A DNA stretch of 64,000 bases, from assembly GCA_040757085.1 (NCBI GenBank), contig JBFLXJ010000017.1, forward strand, positions 276,544 to 340,543, read 5' to 3'. The translations under genes were made by a program, and so were the position numbers. Below, piece after piece: positions 1-7,527 of this stretch (the stretch's first letter is position 1; every line of letters begins with the position of its first letter). A model generated the notes under the pieces. That model made no database searches. It saw only the letters and a program-made list of their open reading frames with translations, and was not told where the DNA came from. This DNA comes from Bacillota bacterium. GTDB lineage: Bacteria; Bacillota; Sulfobacillia; JACIYH01.

Positions 1-1
1 T

Positions 2-121
2 CACCCCTGCCCCGCCAGCTTTGACGACGTCACCCGCGAACAGTTGCGCCATTTGGTCGCCGAGCTGGACCTGCGCGTTTTTCAGTACCGCGACCACCGG
101 GCGTGCCCGGGGGGCGCCTAG
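2..121 (+). CDS. C-terminal end of an unidentified gene (partial)
   Basis: An open frame runs from the window edge to a TAG at 119-121 and encodes 39 residues ending ...YRDHRACPGGA. Its codon use (G/C third positions) matches the neighbouring genes, and the aminotransferase follows after 41 bases. Too little remains to identify the family. Confidence 0.5.
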   Translation, partial: HPCPASFDDVTREQLRHLVAELDLRVFQYRDHRACPGGA

Positions 122-162
122 TACTGGTGTCGAGTTGAACCGACTGAGGAGGTGACCTGGCA

Positions 163-1392
163 GTGCTGAACATGAGCGCCGGCCAGACCATGATGTCCGC
201 TTCCTGCCTGCGGCAGATGGCGGCGCAAATGGAGACCCCCATCTACTACCCCTGGTACTGGGATCTGGAACAAGAAGTGCGGGCCATGCTCAGAACCGTA
301 CTGGGGACGGAGGGAGACGTGCTGCTCCTGGCCGGCAGTGCCACTTTCGGGATCGAGGCCGGTATCCGCAGTACCATCCGGCCGGGCGGAAAAGTGGTGG
401 TGATCAACGGAGGGGTTTTCGGGCAGGTCCTCGTCGACATAGTACGGGCCGTGGGATGCGTGCCGGTTGAGGTGCCCGTACCGTACGGAACCGCCCCCGA
501 CATGGACAGGGTGGCCCGGGCCCTGGACCAGCAGGGAGTGGAGGCCCTGGCCGCGGTGCATGCGGAGACGAGTACGGGGACGGCGTTCCCCATCGATCGG
601 CTGGGGGCACTGGCCCGGGAGAAAGGTGTCTTGTTCCTGGTGGATGCGGTGTCGTCGGTGGGCGGAATGGAGTTCCACATGGATGCCTGGGGGGTGGATC
701 TGTGCTTCACCAGCCCGCAAAAGTGCCTGAGCGGGCCGCAGGGGATCGCCATTGTGGCTGTCAGCGAGCGGGCCTGGCAGGCCGTGCGCCGGCGGGAGAG
801 GCCGGTGGACTCCATCTGCCTCGACCTTGAGGTGTGGAAACGCTACCACGACGAGAAGGTGGACGCCATGAACCGGGCCTGGCGCCAGGGGGCCCGAGAA
901 CCCAGGCCGCATGGCAGAGCCGCCCACGAGCCCTCGCCGTCCGGCCCCCTGGTGCGGGGCCTGCACGGGGCCCTCCTTGACCTGCTGAAGGAGGGCTTGC
1001 CCAGCGTTCTCGGCCGTCACCGGGTGTGCGCCCGAGCCGTGCGGGAGGCGGTCAGGGCGGTGGGCCTCCGCACGGTGGCGGCGGAAGAAGTGGCCGCCCC
1101 CGTGGTGACCGTCTTCTACCTCCCGGAAGGGGTTTACGAGAAGGATTTCCGGGCTGCCATGCTGAGCCGCTGGGGTATAGCCATCGGCAACGGCGAGATC
1201 GGTGACGACAATGTGCGCGTGGGGACCATGGGGACGGCAGCCCAGCCGCAGTATGTGTTGGCCACCGTGACAGCGCTGGAGGATACGCTGCGGCGCTTCG
1301 GCCACCGCTTCTCTGCCGGGGCGGGAGTGCAGGCCGCGCTCGACGTCCTGGCGGCAGAAGGGTCCGTGCGCTGGCACGGGTCAGCAGTTTGA
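163..1392 (+). CDS. Class V aminotransferase (alanine-glyoxylate / serine-pyruvate type)
   Basis: A 409-residue PLP-dependent fold-type I aminotransferase of the class V family, which moves an amino group from alanine or serine to glyoxylate or a similar oxo acid in the cytoplasm. Visible hallmarks are LLLAGSATFGIEA for the cofactor phosphate loop, HAETSTG in the middle, FLVDAVSSVGG carrying the PLP-ring aspartate, and the Schiff-base lysine in TSPQKCLSGPQG at about residue 188. The start is GTG 163, preceded by GAGGAGGTG at 146-154. Length is normal for the family (380-410). A basic, poorly conserved stretch at about residues 245-265 is atypical. Substrate cannot be read from the sequence, and no neighbour gives a pathway. 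Confidence 0.9.
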   Translation: MLNMSAGQTMMSASCLRQMAAQMETPIYYPWYWDLEQEVRAMLRTVLGTEGDVLLLAGSATFGIEAGIRSTIRPGGKVVVINGGVFGQVLVDIVRAVGCVPVEVPVPYGTAPDMDRVARALDQQGVEALAAVHAETSTGTAFPIDRLGALAREKGVLFLVDAVSSVGGMEFHMDAWGVDLCFTSPQKCLSGPQGIAIVAVSERAWQAVRRRERPVDSICLDLEVWKRYHDEKVDAMNRAWRQGAREPRPHGRAAHEPSPSGPLVRGLHGALLDLLKEGLPSVLGRHRVCARAVREAVRAVGLRTVAAEEVAAPVVTVFYLPEGVYEKDFRAAMLSRWGIAIGNGEIGDDNVRVGTMGTAAQPQYVLATVTALEDTLRRFGHRFSAGAGVQAALDVLAAEGSVRWHGSAV

Positions 1393-1428
1393 CGCGCTGC
1401 TCCGGGGTGGCCTCGCGGTGCCCGCGGT

Positions 1429-1457
1429 TTGGGGCCACACCGGCCCTGGTGTATACT
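1429..1457 (+). promoter_or_regulatory. Predicted sigma-A promoter (TTGGGG-17-TATACT)
   Basis: A TTGGGG -35-like hexamer at 1429-1434 and TATACT at 1452-1457 are separated by exactly 17 bases. It lies between the aminotransferase stop and the two-gene unit at 1519-2332 and would drive that unit. Confidence 0.45.
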
Positions 1458-1518
1458 GATGTAGGCTGCACATCCGCCGGGTGGAAGGAAGCTGGCGGCA
1501 ACCTGGAGGTGGTACGGG

Positions 1519-1773
1519 CTGGCGAGGTTTGATCCCCGGGCGCTGCGGGAGAGGCTTGAGCAGTGGCGGGCCTTCAACAGCTGGGAGCGGGAGTGGGGTG
1601 ATCCTCCCGCGTCCACGGACGACCTGGTGACCTGGTATTCGCAGGCGTGGGAGCTTTCCCGCCGTTATTCGCCGGGCTGGTCTGTGGCGGGCGTAGATGA
1701 GGAGAAAGTGGCTCGCATCAAGAGGATGCGGCGCGCCTTTGCTCGCATGGGGGGTGTCGCCTGTGCACCTTGA
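1519..1773 (+). CDS. Small hypothetical protein, upstream partner of a nucleotidyltransferase
   Basis: An open frame with no ATG, GTG or TTG near its beginning encodes about 84 residues rich in Trp, Arg and Glu (LARFDPRALRERLEQW ... KRMRRAFARMGGVACAP). It has the composition of a real helical protein, and its last 11 bases overlap the GTG start of the following nucleotidyltransferase. The likely start is CTG 1519, 8 bases after GGAGGT at 1505-1510; CTG 1492 after GGAAGG is an alternative. Position and overlap suggest the antitoxin-like partner of a two-gene module. That is inference; the family was not recognised. Confidence 0.5.
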   Translation: MARFDPRALRERLEQWRAFNSWEREWGDPPASTDDLVTWYSQAWELSRRYSPGWSVAGVDEEKVARIKRMRRAFARMGGVACAP

Positions 1774-2332
1774 GGAAGCGCTGGTGGGGGTGGTGAGCTT
1801 CCTCGAAGAGCACGGCATCCCGTACATGGTTATCGGGGGATTTGCCAACCTGTTTTGGGGCCGCTCGCGGGTGACCAGGGACGTTGATCTTACGATCAGC
1901 TGCCCGATGCAGCGTCTTGGGGCGGTACTGACGGAGTTGGGGCGGCGTTTTCGGCTCTTGCCCGCGGATCCGCTGGGCTTTGCCAGGCGCAACAGGGTGG
2001 TGCCCTTGCTGGTGGGGGAGGTGGTTCGCGTTGATCTCGTGTTGGCCGGGCTGCCGTATGAGGAAGAAGCCATTCGCCGCGCCCGGGTGGTGGAGGTGAG
2101 GGGTCGGGCAGTCAGGGTGTGTTCGCCTGAGGATCTCATCATCCACAAGATAATATCCGATCGTCCCCAAGACCGGGATGACGTGCGCGAGATCGTCCGG
2201 CGACAAGGGAACGCGCTAGATCGGGGTTACATGGACCCCATAGTACGGGAGTTGAGTCGGGCACTCGAGCGTCCTGACATCCTATCCTTTTACGAGGAAT
2301 GTTTCAAGGAGATCGGGCAGCGTCGGCCTTAG
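1763..2332 (+). CDS. Nucleotidyltransferase-fold protein (MNT/AbiEii-like)
   Basis: About 189 residues with the minimal nucleotidyltransferase signature: MVIGGFANLFWG (GG-x-A helix) followed by TRDVDLTI, the metal-binding D-x-D pair, and a third acidic strand VVRVDLVLAG. SPEDLIIHKI and RPQDRDDV are typical of the AbiEii/DUF6036-like branch. Such proteins transfer nucleotides and often act as toxins or antitoxins. The start is GTG 1763, overlapping the upstream small ORF; an upstream ATG at 1697 would add residues unrelated to the fold and lies inside that ORF. The overlap indicates translational coupling. Confidence 0.75.
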   Translation: MHLEEALVGVVSFLEEHGIPYMVIGGFANLFWGRSRVTRDVDLTISCPMQRLGAVLTELGRRFRLLPADPLGFARRNRVVPLLVGEVVRVDLVLAGLPYEEEAIRRARVVEVRGRAVRVCSPEDLIIHKIISDRPQDRDDVREIVRRQGNALDRGYMDPIVRELSRALERPDILSFYEECFKEIGQRRP

Positions 2333-2476
2333 CCGGGGCCATGAGAGGCGGAGGGGTTTCGCGGCAGCCATCCAAGCCGCGGGATGCCCGGGAGTGCGGC
2401 CCGGCGAGCCTCGCCCATTTCTTGGGGGAAATTCGCGGGCCCGGGGCGCGTATGATGGGAGAGGAGGCCGGAGGAG

Positions 2477-2662
2477 ATGCGGCGCTCTCCCAGGACGACC
2501 CGGGCCAGGCGGGCACCGGAACCGCCCCGGGTGATGGTGGAGGTCGTGCCCGTCGAGGAGGCGGGCAGAGATCCCCTGCGCACTGCCTACCGCTTGCTCG
2601 CCCGCAAGTTAGTGGCGGAACAGGGTGACGGCCAGTGCGCGTTGCGGTCTACCTCCGAGTGA
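2477..2662 (+). CDS. Small hypothetical protein preceding the recombinase
   Basis: A 61-residue basic ORF whose 3' end overlaps the recombinase start by 28 bases. A GAGGAGG lies about 10 bases before the ATG. The tail (RTAYRLLARKLVAEQ) looks like a genuine amphipathic helix. Short coupled ORFs are common in front of large serine recombinases, so it may belong to the same element. No function can be assigned. Confidence 0.45.
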   Translation: MRRSPRTTRARRAPEPPRVMVEVVPVEEAGRDPLRTAYRLLARKLVAEQGDGQCALRSTSE

Positions 2663-4194
2663 GCACGGAAGAACAGGCGCAGCGCGGGTACAGTTTGGCC
2701 GAGCAAGAGGCCGCCTGCCGGCGCCGCGCCGAGGAGTTGGGTGCCACCGAGGTCCTGATCTTCTCGGACCCCGGCGTATCGGGGGAGCTTCTGGATAACC
2801 GCCCGGGTCTGGCGGCCCTCAGGGAAGCGGTGCGCGCGGGGCGGGTGGAATGCGTGGTGGTCCGCGATGCGGACCGCCTTTCCCGTAAGCTGGCTCACCA
2901 ACTCCTGCTGGTGGAGGAATTCGAGCGGCAGGGCGTCCGGTTGGAGCTCCTGGACTTCGCCTGGAAGGATACGCCGGAAGGTCGGCTGTTTTACGCCGTG
3001 CGCGGCGCCATCGCCGAGTATGAAAAGGAGAAGATCCGGGAGCGGAGCATGCGCGGCCGGTTGCAGAAGGCCCGCCAGGGAAGGATTCCCGCCCTGTTTG
3101 ACACCTACGGTTATCGTTATGATCCCGCCACCGGCCGGGTGGAAGTGATCGAGCACGAAGCCCAGGTGGTCAGGGATGTTTTCCGGTGGTTCGTGGAGGA
3201 GGATCTGTCCATCTGGGGGGTGGCCCAGCGTTTGAACTCCCGCGGCCTGCCCACCCGGCGGGGGGCCAGGGCCTGGCACGAGGCGGTGGTGCGCCGGATG
3301 CTGGCCAATCCGGCGTATGTGGGGGTGTGGTACTACAACCGCCGCGACTGCACGGGCAGGAGTCTGAACCGTCACCTGCCCCGGGAGGCGCGAGTTGGGT
3401 TGCGGAGTAAGCCTCCCTGCGAGTGGATCGCCGTGCCCGTACCGGCCATCGTCGACCCCTGGCTGTGGGAGGGGGCCCGGGAGAAGTTGGAACGGGCCCG
3501 GCGGCTGTGGTGCGGCAGTCCCAGGACCCGTTCCCTCCTCTCCGGGTTGCTGGCCTGTGCGGATTGCGGTAAGCCCATGCACGGGGCGTGGATGCACGCG
3601 GACGGCGGCCAGGTGCGCGCGTACACCTGCTACCAGCGCCACGCCGGGGTGAGGGCAGGCTGCCAGCCCTGTAAGAAAGTGCGGGCCGATGTGGTGGACC
3701 AGGCGGTGTGGACGCGGGTGGCGGCCTGCCTCCGCGACACCGACGCGCTGGCCAGGGAGATGAAGGACCTGGCCGGGGGAGACGAGGAGGCCGCCGAACT
3801 GGTGGCGGCGAGAGAGGCACTGGAGCGGGTGGGGCGGGCGAGGGCCAACGTGCTGGAGGCTCTGGCGGCTGGACTCCTCGACTACGACGCCCGAACCAGG
3901 GCCAGGCTGGAGGAGCTCAAAGCACGCCACGGGGCCCTCGCTGAGCGGGTGTGCGAACTGGAGCGGGCGACGAGGCGCCGGGCGACCGCCGCCCGACATC
4001 TGGCCGAGTGGCGGGCACTTGCCTCCCGCGTGCTGGCGTGCCTGGACCAGCTGCCGCAGGATGAGAAGCGGGGGGTGATCCGCGCCCTGGTGAGGAAGGT
4101 GGAGGTCGTCGGGCGCGGCCCGGAACTGGCCCTGCGCATTTACCTGCCCGCCACGGTAGTGTGGGCGACCGCCCTGAGCTGCCCGCCACGGTAG
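2635..4194 (+). CDS. Large serine recombinase (resolvase/invertase family)
   Basis: A 519-residue site-specific recombinase. The N-terminal catalytic domain begins MRVAVYLRVSTEEQ with nucleophile Ser10, and continues with the DADRLSRK arginine motif (about residues 80-90) and YEKEKIRERS. A recombinase domain (about 165-280) with the GVAQRLNSRGLPTRRG and MLANPAYVGV motifs follows, then a zinc ribbon with CADCGKP and a second Cys cluster (TCYQRH ... AGCQPCKK), a coiled coil (about 375-470) and a short C-terminus. This architecture belongs to integrases of phage, ICE or sporulation-excision (SpoIVCA) elements. No other phage or ICE genes are visible nearby. The last residues are altered by a 35-bp direct duplication at the stop codon. 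Confidence 0.93.
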   Translation: MRVAVYLRVSTEEQAQRGYSLAEQEAACRRRAEELGATEVLIFSDPGVSGELLDNRPGLAALREAVRAGRVECVVVRDADRLSRKLAHQLLLVEEFERQGVRLELLDFAWKDTPEGRLFYAVRGAIAEYEKEKIRERSMRGRLQKARQGRIPALFDTYGYRYDPATGRVEVIEHEAQVVRDVFRWFVEEDLSIWGVAQRLNSRGLPTRRGARAWHEAVVRRMLANPAYVGVWYYNRRDCTGRSLNRHLPREARVGLRSKPPCEWIAVPVPAIVDPWLWEGAREKLERARRLWCGSPRTRSLLSGLLACADCGKPMHGAWMHADGGQVRAYTCYQRHAGVRAGCQPCKKVRADVVDQAVWTRVAACLRDTDALAREMKDLAGGDEEAAELVAAREALERVGRARANVLEALAAGLLDYDARTRARLEELKARHGALAERVCELERATRRRATAARHLAEWRALASRVLACLDQLPQDEKRGVIRALVRKVEVVGRGPELALRIYLPATVVWATALSCPPR

Positions 4195-4197
4195 TGT
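4144..4197 (+). repeat. 19-bp direct repeat (35-bp period) spanning the recombinase stop codon
   Basis: CTGCCCGCCACGGTAGTGT occurs at 4144-4162 and again at 4179-4197, so one 35-bp unit plus 19 bases is duplicated. Because 35 is not a multiple of three, the second copy is read in a new frame and supplies the TAG that ends the recombinase. It could be a recombination scar, part of an attachment site or a slippage event. Confidence 0.8.
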
Positions 4198-4254
4198 CGA
4201 CCGCCGCCCGGCAGGGCTGGCGCGGGAGCATCGACAGCCGATTCGTCCGACTTC

Positions 4255-4647
4255 GTGGTTATCCCCGAAGCGGCCCCCGGCATGCGTGCCCGGGCTACCT
4301 TCCGGGTGGAATTTGCCAGTGGCGACGTGGGTACCGGCGATCCCATCTCGGTGCAAAAGGTGATCGTGATCACCGCCGTGGTCCTGGAGACCAGGGAGAT
4401 CCGGGTGGTCACCAACGTTACTCTGGCCCCGGCCGCGGCAGAATGCATCGGGACCGTGACCGGCTCTGGGGTCAACGTGCGGGCCGGTCCGGGGACCGAA
4501 TACGCCATACTCACGCAGTTGGAGATCAGTACCCAGGTCACGGTGATAGGTGTGGAGGACGGCTGGGCCCGTGTGAGGCTGGCCGACGGGCGGGAGGGTT
4601 TCATCTCCACCCGCTTTGTGGAAGCACCGTGCATCCCCAAAGGATGA
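4255..4647 (+). CDS. SH3b-domain protein, probably 5'-truncated
   Basis: 130 residues from GTG 4255. The C-terminal 60 residues are a bacterial SH3 domain: GSGVNVRAGPGTEYAI, then VTVIGVEDGWARVRL and GFISTRFVE. Such domains usually bind cell-wall peptides in exported proteins. No signal peptide is present, and the same frame stays open upstream to 4195 with plausible coding sequence (ASTADSSDFVV), directly abutting the recombinase and its duplication. The gene is therefore probably the 3' part of a longer exported protein. A hairpin terminator follows at 4678. Confidence 0.65.
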   Translation: MVIPEAAPGMRARATFRVEFASGDVGTGDPISVQKVIVITAVVLETREIRVVTNVTLAPAAAECIGTVTGSGVNVRAGPGTEYAILTQLEISTQVTVIGVEDGWARVRLADGREGFISTRFVEAPCIPKG

Positions 4648-4677
4648 CGGGCCGTGTACTGGCCTGCCCGGCACCTG

Positions 4678-4705
4678 AAGGGGGTGGTGAGCACGCCACC
4701 CCCTT
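4678..4705 (+). terminator. Hairpin terminator
   Basis: AAGGGGGTGG at 4678-4687 pairs perfectly with CCACCCCCTT at 4696-4705 around an 8-base loop, just after the SH3 gene. The downstream T-tract is weak. Confidence 0.55.
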
Positions 4706-5015
4706 TGTCATGCTCCCGGGCGCTGAGCCGATGGCAAGAAATGCCCCGGGATGACCAGGACTGTTCCTCAAGAATTGCTCAAAGTGGCGGCTCATGAATG
4801 CAGCCTGAGGAGGCACGGCGATGGTTGGCTGGTAGCCAGCCCCATCCGGCGGTCCTCTTCTGCGTGGCAGGGACTGGCTGCCTGTGTGGGGCGAATGTCG
4901 TTCAGAGGCCGTCATAGCGCTAATATGGGGGCTCATGCCGGTTCCTGGTGGGTTTGCCCCCCTTACCCACGAGAGGTAAGATCTACTCCACCAGCGCGAA
5001 GGGGGATGTTAGATC
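4706..5015. other. Intergenic region upstream of the CAP gene
   Basis: About 310 bases with no convincing gene. The frame open from 4751 runs out of phase through the proline-rich part of the CAP gene and is a shadow. It may hold the CAP promoter, but no clear hexamer pair was found. Confidence 0.4.
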
Positions 5016-5828
5016 ATGGGCCGGTACAAGGCCAAGAGGTTCCGGGTACTCATGCGCGCGAGCCCGACTCTTGTCGTGGCAGCCTTGCTGGTTGTGTCCT
5101 GCACTTGGCCGGTGACAGCGGGTCCCTTCTTTTCCGCCCGTACGCCGGGGTGCTACTCGCCTGCCTCGTGGGCGGACGTATCCCGGCACGTTACATATGC
5201 CGGGCGGGCCGTCCCGGTACCGCAACTGCCGGCGCAAGCCGGGTTGCGGCCGCAACCCGCGCCCCAGCCCGCGCCGCAGCCGCAACCCGCGCCCCAGCCA
5301 GCGCCGCAGCCGCAACCCGCGCCCCAGCCCGCGCCGCCGGCGCAGCGGGCGCCTCAGCCTGCCCCTCAGCCGGTGCCACTTCCGCAGCTTGCACCGGAGT
5401 CAGCGCCTGAGCCTGCTTCCCAGCCGCGCGATGCTGGCAGCCTGCTGACCGCTGACGAGCAACACATGCTCGACCTGATCAACATGGAGCGGGCACGAGT
5501 CGGTCTTCCCGCCCTGCAGGTTGATCCCACGCTGGTAAGGCTGGCGCGGCTCAAGTCGGAGGACATGGTGGCGAAAGGGTACTTCGGGCACATTTCTCCG
5601 ACATACGGTTCGCCGTTTGCCATGATGGAAGGGGCCGGGGTGAAGTACCGGTATGCCGCCGAGAATCTGGCGGGCGCGCCGGCCGTGGATATCGCCCATC
5701 GGGCCCTGATGGCGAGCCCGGGCCACCGGGCCAACATCCTCAGCCCCCATTTGACCCACGCGGGTATCGGGATCGCGCGGGGCGGCCCGTACGGGTACAT
5801 GTACACCCAAATGTTCATCGGCCGCTAG
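5016..5828 (+). CDS. Secreted CAP/SCP-domain protein (YkwD-like)
   Basis: 270 residues: basic N-terminus and hydrophobic signal segment (PTLVVAALLVVSC, about 17-29), a Pro/Ala/Gln-rich linker (about 68-140) and a C-terminal CAP domain (about 145-270). The CAP signature is present: LDLINMERARVGLPAL, the first catalytic-cleft His in GYFGHISP, AAENLAG, and SPGHRANILSP with the second His. CAP proteins of spore formers are exported and often spore- or wall-associated; their biochemical activity is not settled. ATG 5016 follows AAGGGGG, and a strong hairpin follows the stop. The signal ends in a Cys that could be a lipobox (LLVVSC), but the spacing favours ordinary secretion. Confidence 0.85.
   Translation: MGRYKAKRFRVLMRASPTLVVAALLVVSCTWPVTAGPFFSARTPGCYSPASWADVSRHVTYAGRAVPVPQLPAQAGLRPQPAPQPAPQPQPAPQPAPQPQPAPQPAPPAQRAPQPAPQPVPLPQLAPESAPEPASQPRDAGSLLTADEQHMLDLINMERARVGLPALQVDPTLVRLARLKSEDMVAKGYFGHISPTYGSPFAMMEGAGVKYRYAAENLAGAPAVDIAHRALMASPGHRANILSPHLTHAGIGIARGGPYGYMYTQMFIGR
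5251..5340 (+). repeat. Three tandem 30-bp repeats coding PAPQPAPQPQ-type linker
   Basis: Units 5251-5280, 5281-5310 and 5311-5340 are nearly identical, encoding ten residues each in the CAP protein linker. The period is in frame, so copy number can change without breaking the gene. Confidence 0.9.
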
Positions 5829-5857
5829 GCTGCTCAAGGCCACTAACCTGCCAGGAG

Positions 5858-5898
5858 GACTGGGACGGCACCCGCCCTGGGGCGGTGCCGTCCCAGTC
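5858..5898. terminator. Long hairpin, bidirectional terminator between converging genes
   Basis: GACTGGGACGGCAC-CCGCC at 5858-5876 pairs with GGCGGTGCCGTCCCAGTC at 5881-5898 with a single bulged base. It sits between the CAP gene (+) and the SASP gene (-), so it can end both transcripts. Confidence 0.75.
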
Positions 5899-5944
5899 AG
5901 CCGTCTGGCCTGCCCATGAGGGCGCCCGGCCTGCTCAGCTTCGC

Positions 5945-6214
5945 TCAGGGCCGGGCCTCACCCCGACCGGGTCCACGTGCCCACGCCGGGGGAGCCTGGG
6001 TTCCGCCCTGGGCCAGGGCTTGCTCGGCCATCTGGATCATGCTGCGCACCATCTGACCGCCCACGGCGCCGCACTGGCGAGCGGGAATGTCACCCCAGTA
6101 GTCGTCGGGCGGAGGCTTGACGCCTATTTGCGACGCCACCTGGTACTTGAAGTCGTCCAGGGCTCTTTGTGCTTCACGGACCAGGGCGCGGTTAGTTTTC
6201 TGACCGCGTGCCAT
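5945..6214 (-). CDS. Alpha/beta-type small acid-soluble spore protein
   Basis: 89 residues matching the SASP family, which coats DNA in the spore core and protects it from UV and heat. Diagnostic segments are LDDFKYQVASQIGV and YWGDIPARQCGAVGGQMVR, followed by MIQMAEQAL. The tail (about 70-89) is a Pro/Gly-rich extension. ATG 6214 has GGAGGTGAGC just upstream. This gene is direct evidence that the organism belongs to a sporulating lineage. Expression is expected in the forespore under sigma-G; no promoter was confirmed. Confidence 0.92.
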   Translation of the reverse strand: MARGQKTNRALVREAQRALDDFKYQVASQIGVKPPPDDYWGDIPARQCGAVGGQMVRSMIQMAEQALAQGGTQAPPAWARGPGRGEARP

Positions 6215-6281
6215 GTGCTCACCTCCATTGACTAGGGTGCCGAGGGGGTGAGCACCTCATACCGAAACCGACGGCCGATGG

Positions 6282-7523
6282 TCAGGCGGGAAGCAAGATG
6301 CTCGATACGAGCAGGGCTATCGTTAGGGCGATGAGGATGGAGGCGGCCGCCCAAGACACCGCGTTGGCCAGGCGCGTGTTGGCATACCTGCCCATGAGGC
6401 GACGGTCGGAGGCGAGTTTCAACATGAGGATGAGGATCAGGGGAAGCAGGATGCCGTTTACGGTCTGGGCTAGGAGCATGGTGTGCACCAGATCGAGCCC
6501 AGGCGCCAGGACCGCCCCAGCCCCCAGGATGAGGAGGACGGTGTAGAGTCCGATGAACACGGGTGCCTGGGAAAAACGGCGCCCCACCGTGGACTCCCAA
6601 CCGAATGCTTCCGCGACGGCGTGGGCGGTGGACAGGGGTACCACCGAGGCTCCCATGGCAGAGGCGTTGAGCAGCCCCACGGCAAATAGCAGGGCTGCGT
6701 ACCTTCCTGCCACCGGTCCCAGGGCTGCGGCGGCTTCCGCGGCCGTCTCGATCAGAATGCCGCGGGGATGCAGCAGCACGGCGCAGCTCACGATGATGAA
6801 AAACGACACGGTGTCGGTCATCAGCGCTCCCAGGTAGGTGTCCAGGCGCGCGTATCCCACCTGGCCCGCCGTCAATCCCTTGTCGGAAACCAGGGCCTGC
6901 TGGTAAAAGGGCATCCAGGGAGTGATGGTGGTTCCGATGGTCGCGATGAGGATGATGAGGAAGCCCGGGTCCGGGTGCAGCCGTGGTACCACCAGAGCCT
7001 GCAGGACCGCGTCCCAGTTCGGGCGAGCCAGGACCCCAGAAACGACATAAGTCACGTACACGAAGGAGAGGGCCAGGAAAACCCTCTCGATCGCCCGGTA
7101 GGACCCGCGTGACACCAGCAGCCACACCAGAAAAGCCACGGCCGGTACGGAAACGTACCGGCTGATCCCCAGGATTTCAGAAGCGGCAGCTACCCCCGCG
7201 AAATTGGAAACAGTTACGGCGAAGTTGCCCATGAAGAGGAGCGAGAGGGCCACAACGCTGGTGCGCAGGCCGAACCGTTCCCGCACCAGGGTGGCCAGGC
7301 CTTTGCCGGTGACGGCACCCATGCGGGCGGAAGTCTCCTGTACCATGGCCAGCAGTACGGTGACGGGGATGAGCACCCATAGGAGGTCCAGCCCGTACCG
7401 TGCTCCTGCCACGGAGTAGGTGGTGAGTCCTCCGGCATCATTGTCCACGTTGCCGGTGATGATTCCCGGACCCATGACCGCCAGGAACACCAGGATCTTG
7501 CGCCAGGTTGTGCGTCCACGCAC
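6282..7523 (-). CDS. NRAMP-family divalent metal transporter, Mg2+-type (NRMT-like)
   Basis: 413 residues with about 11 membrane segments and the NRAMP fold. The TM1 metal site, DPGN in Mn/Fe transporters, reads GNVDNDAGGLTTYS here, and the TM6 site that normally carries the selective methionine reads ATIGTTITPW. Loss of that methionine and the altered TM1 loop are known features of NRAMP-related magnesium transporters. It starts 4 bases after the stop of the MgtE-N/CBS gene, so both lie in one operon, which supports magnesium as substrate. Mn2+ transport cannot be excluded from sequence alone. Confidence 0.8.
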   Translation of the reverse strand: MRGRTTWRKILVFLAVMGPGIITGNVDNDAGGLTTYSVAGARYGLDLLWVLIPVTVLLAMVQETSARMGAVTGKGLATLVRERFGLRTSVVALSLLFMGNFAVTVSNFAGVAAASEILGISRYVSVPAVAFLVWLLVSRGSYRAIERVFLALSFVYVTYVVSGVLARPNWDAVLQALVVPRLHPDPGFLIILIATIGTTITPWMPFYQQALVSDKGLTAGQVGYARLDTYLGALMTDTVSFFIIVSCAVLLHPRGILIETAAEAAAALGPVAGRYAALLFAVGLLNASAMGASVVPLSTAHAVAEAFGWESTVGRRFSQAPVFIGLYTVLLILGAGAVLAPGLDLVHTMLLAQTVNGILLPLILILMLKLASDRRLMGRYANTRLANAVSWAAASILIALTIALLVSSILLPA

Positions 7524-7527
7524 CCCG

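Noticed and set aside
118..1377. A 419-residue minus-strand ORF covering the aminotransferase
   Set aside because: His/Pro/Gly/Arg-rich shadow of a GC-rich gene; the plus-strand frame has clear family motifs.
2587..4674. A 695-residue minus-strand ORF over the recombinase
   Set aside because: Low-complexity composition, no domain; shadow of the recombinase and SH3 genes.
5251..5340. Possible CRISPR-like repeats
   Set aside because: The repeats are directly tandem with no spacers and encode an in-frame protein linker.
4751..5410. A 219-residue plus-strand ORF overlapping the CAP gene
   Set aside because: Overlaps the CAP linker in another frame with Ala/Arg/Gly-rich repeats; no start site or family.
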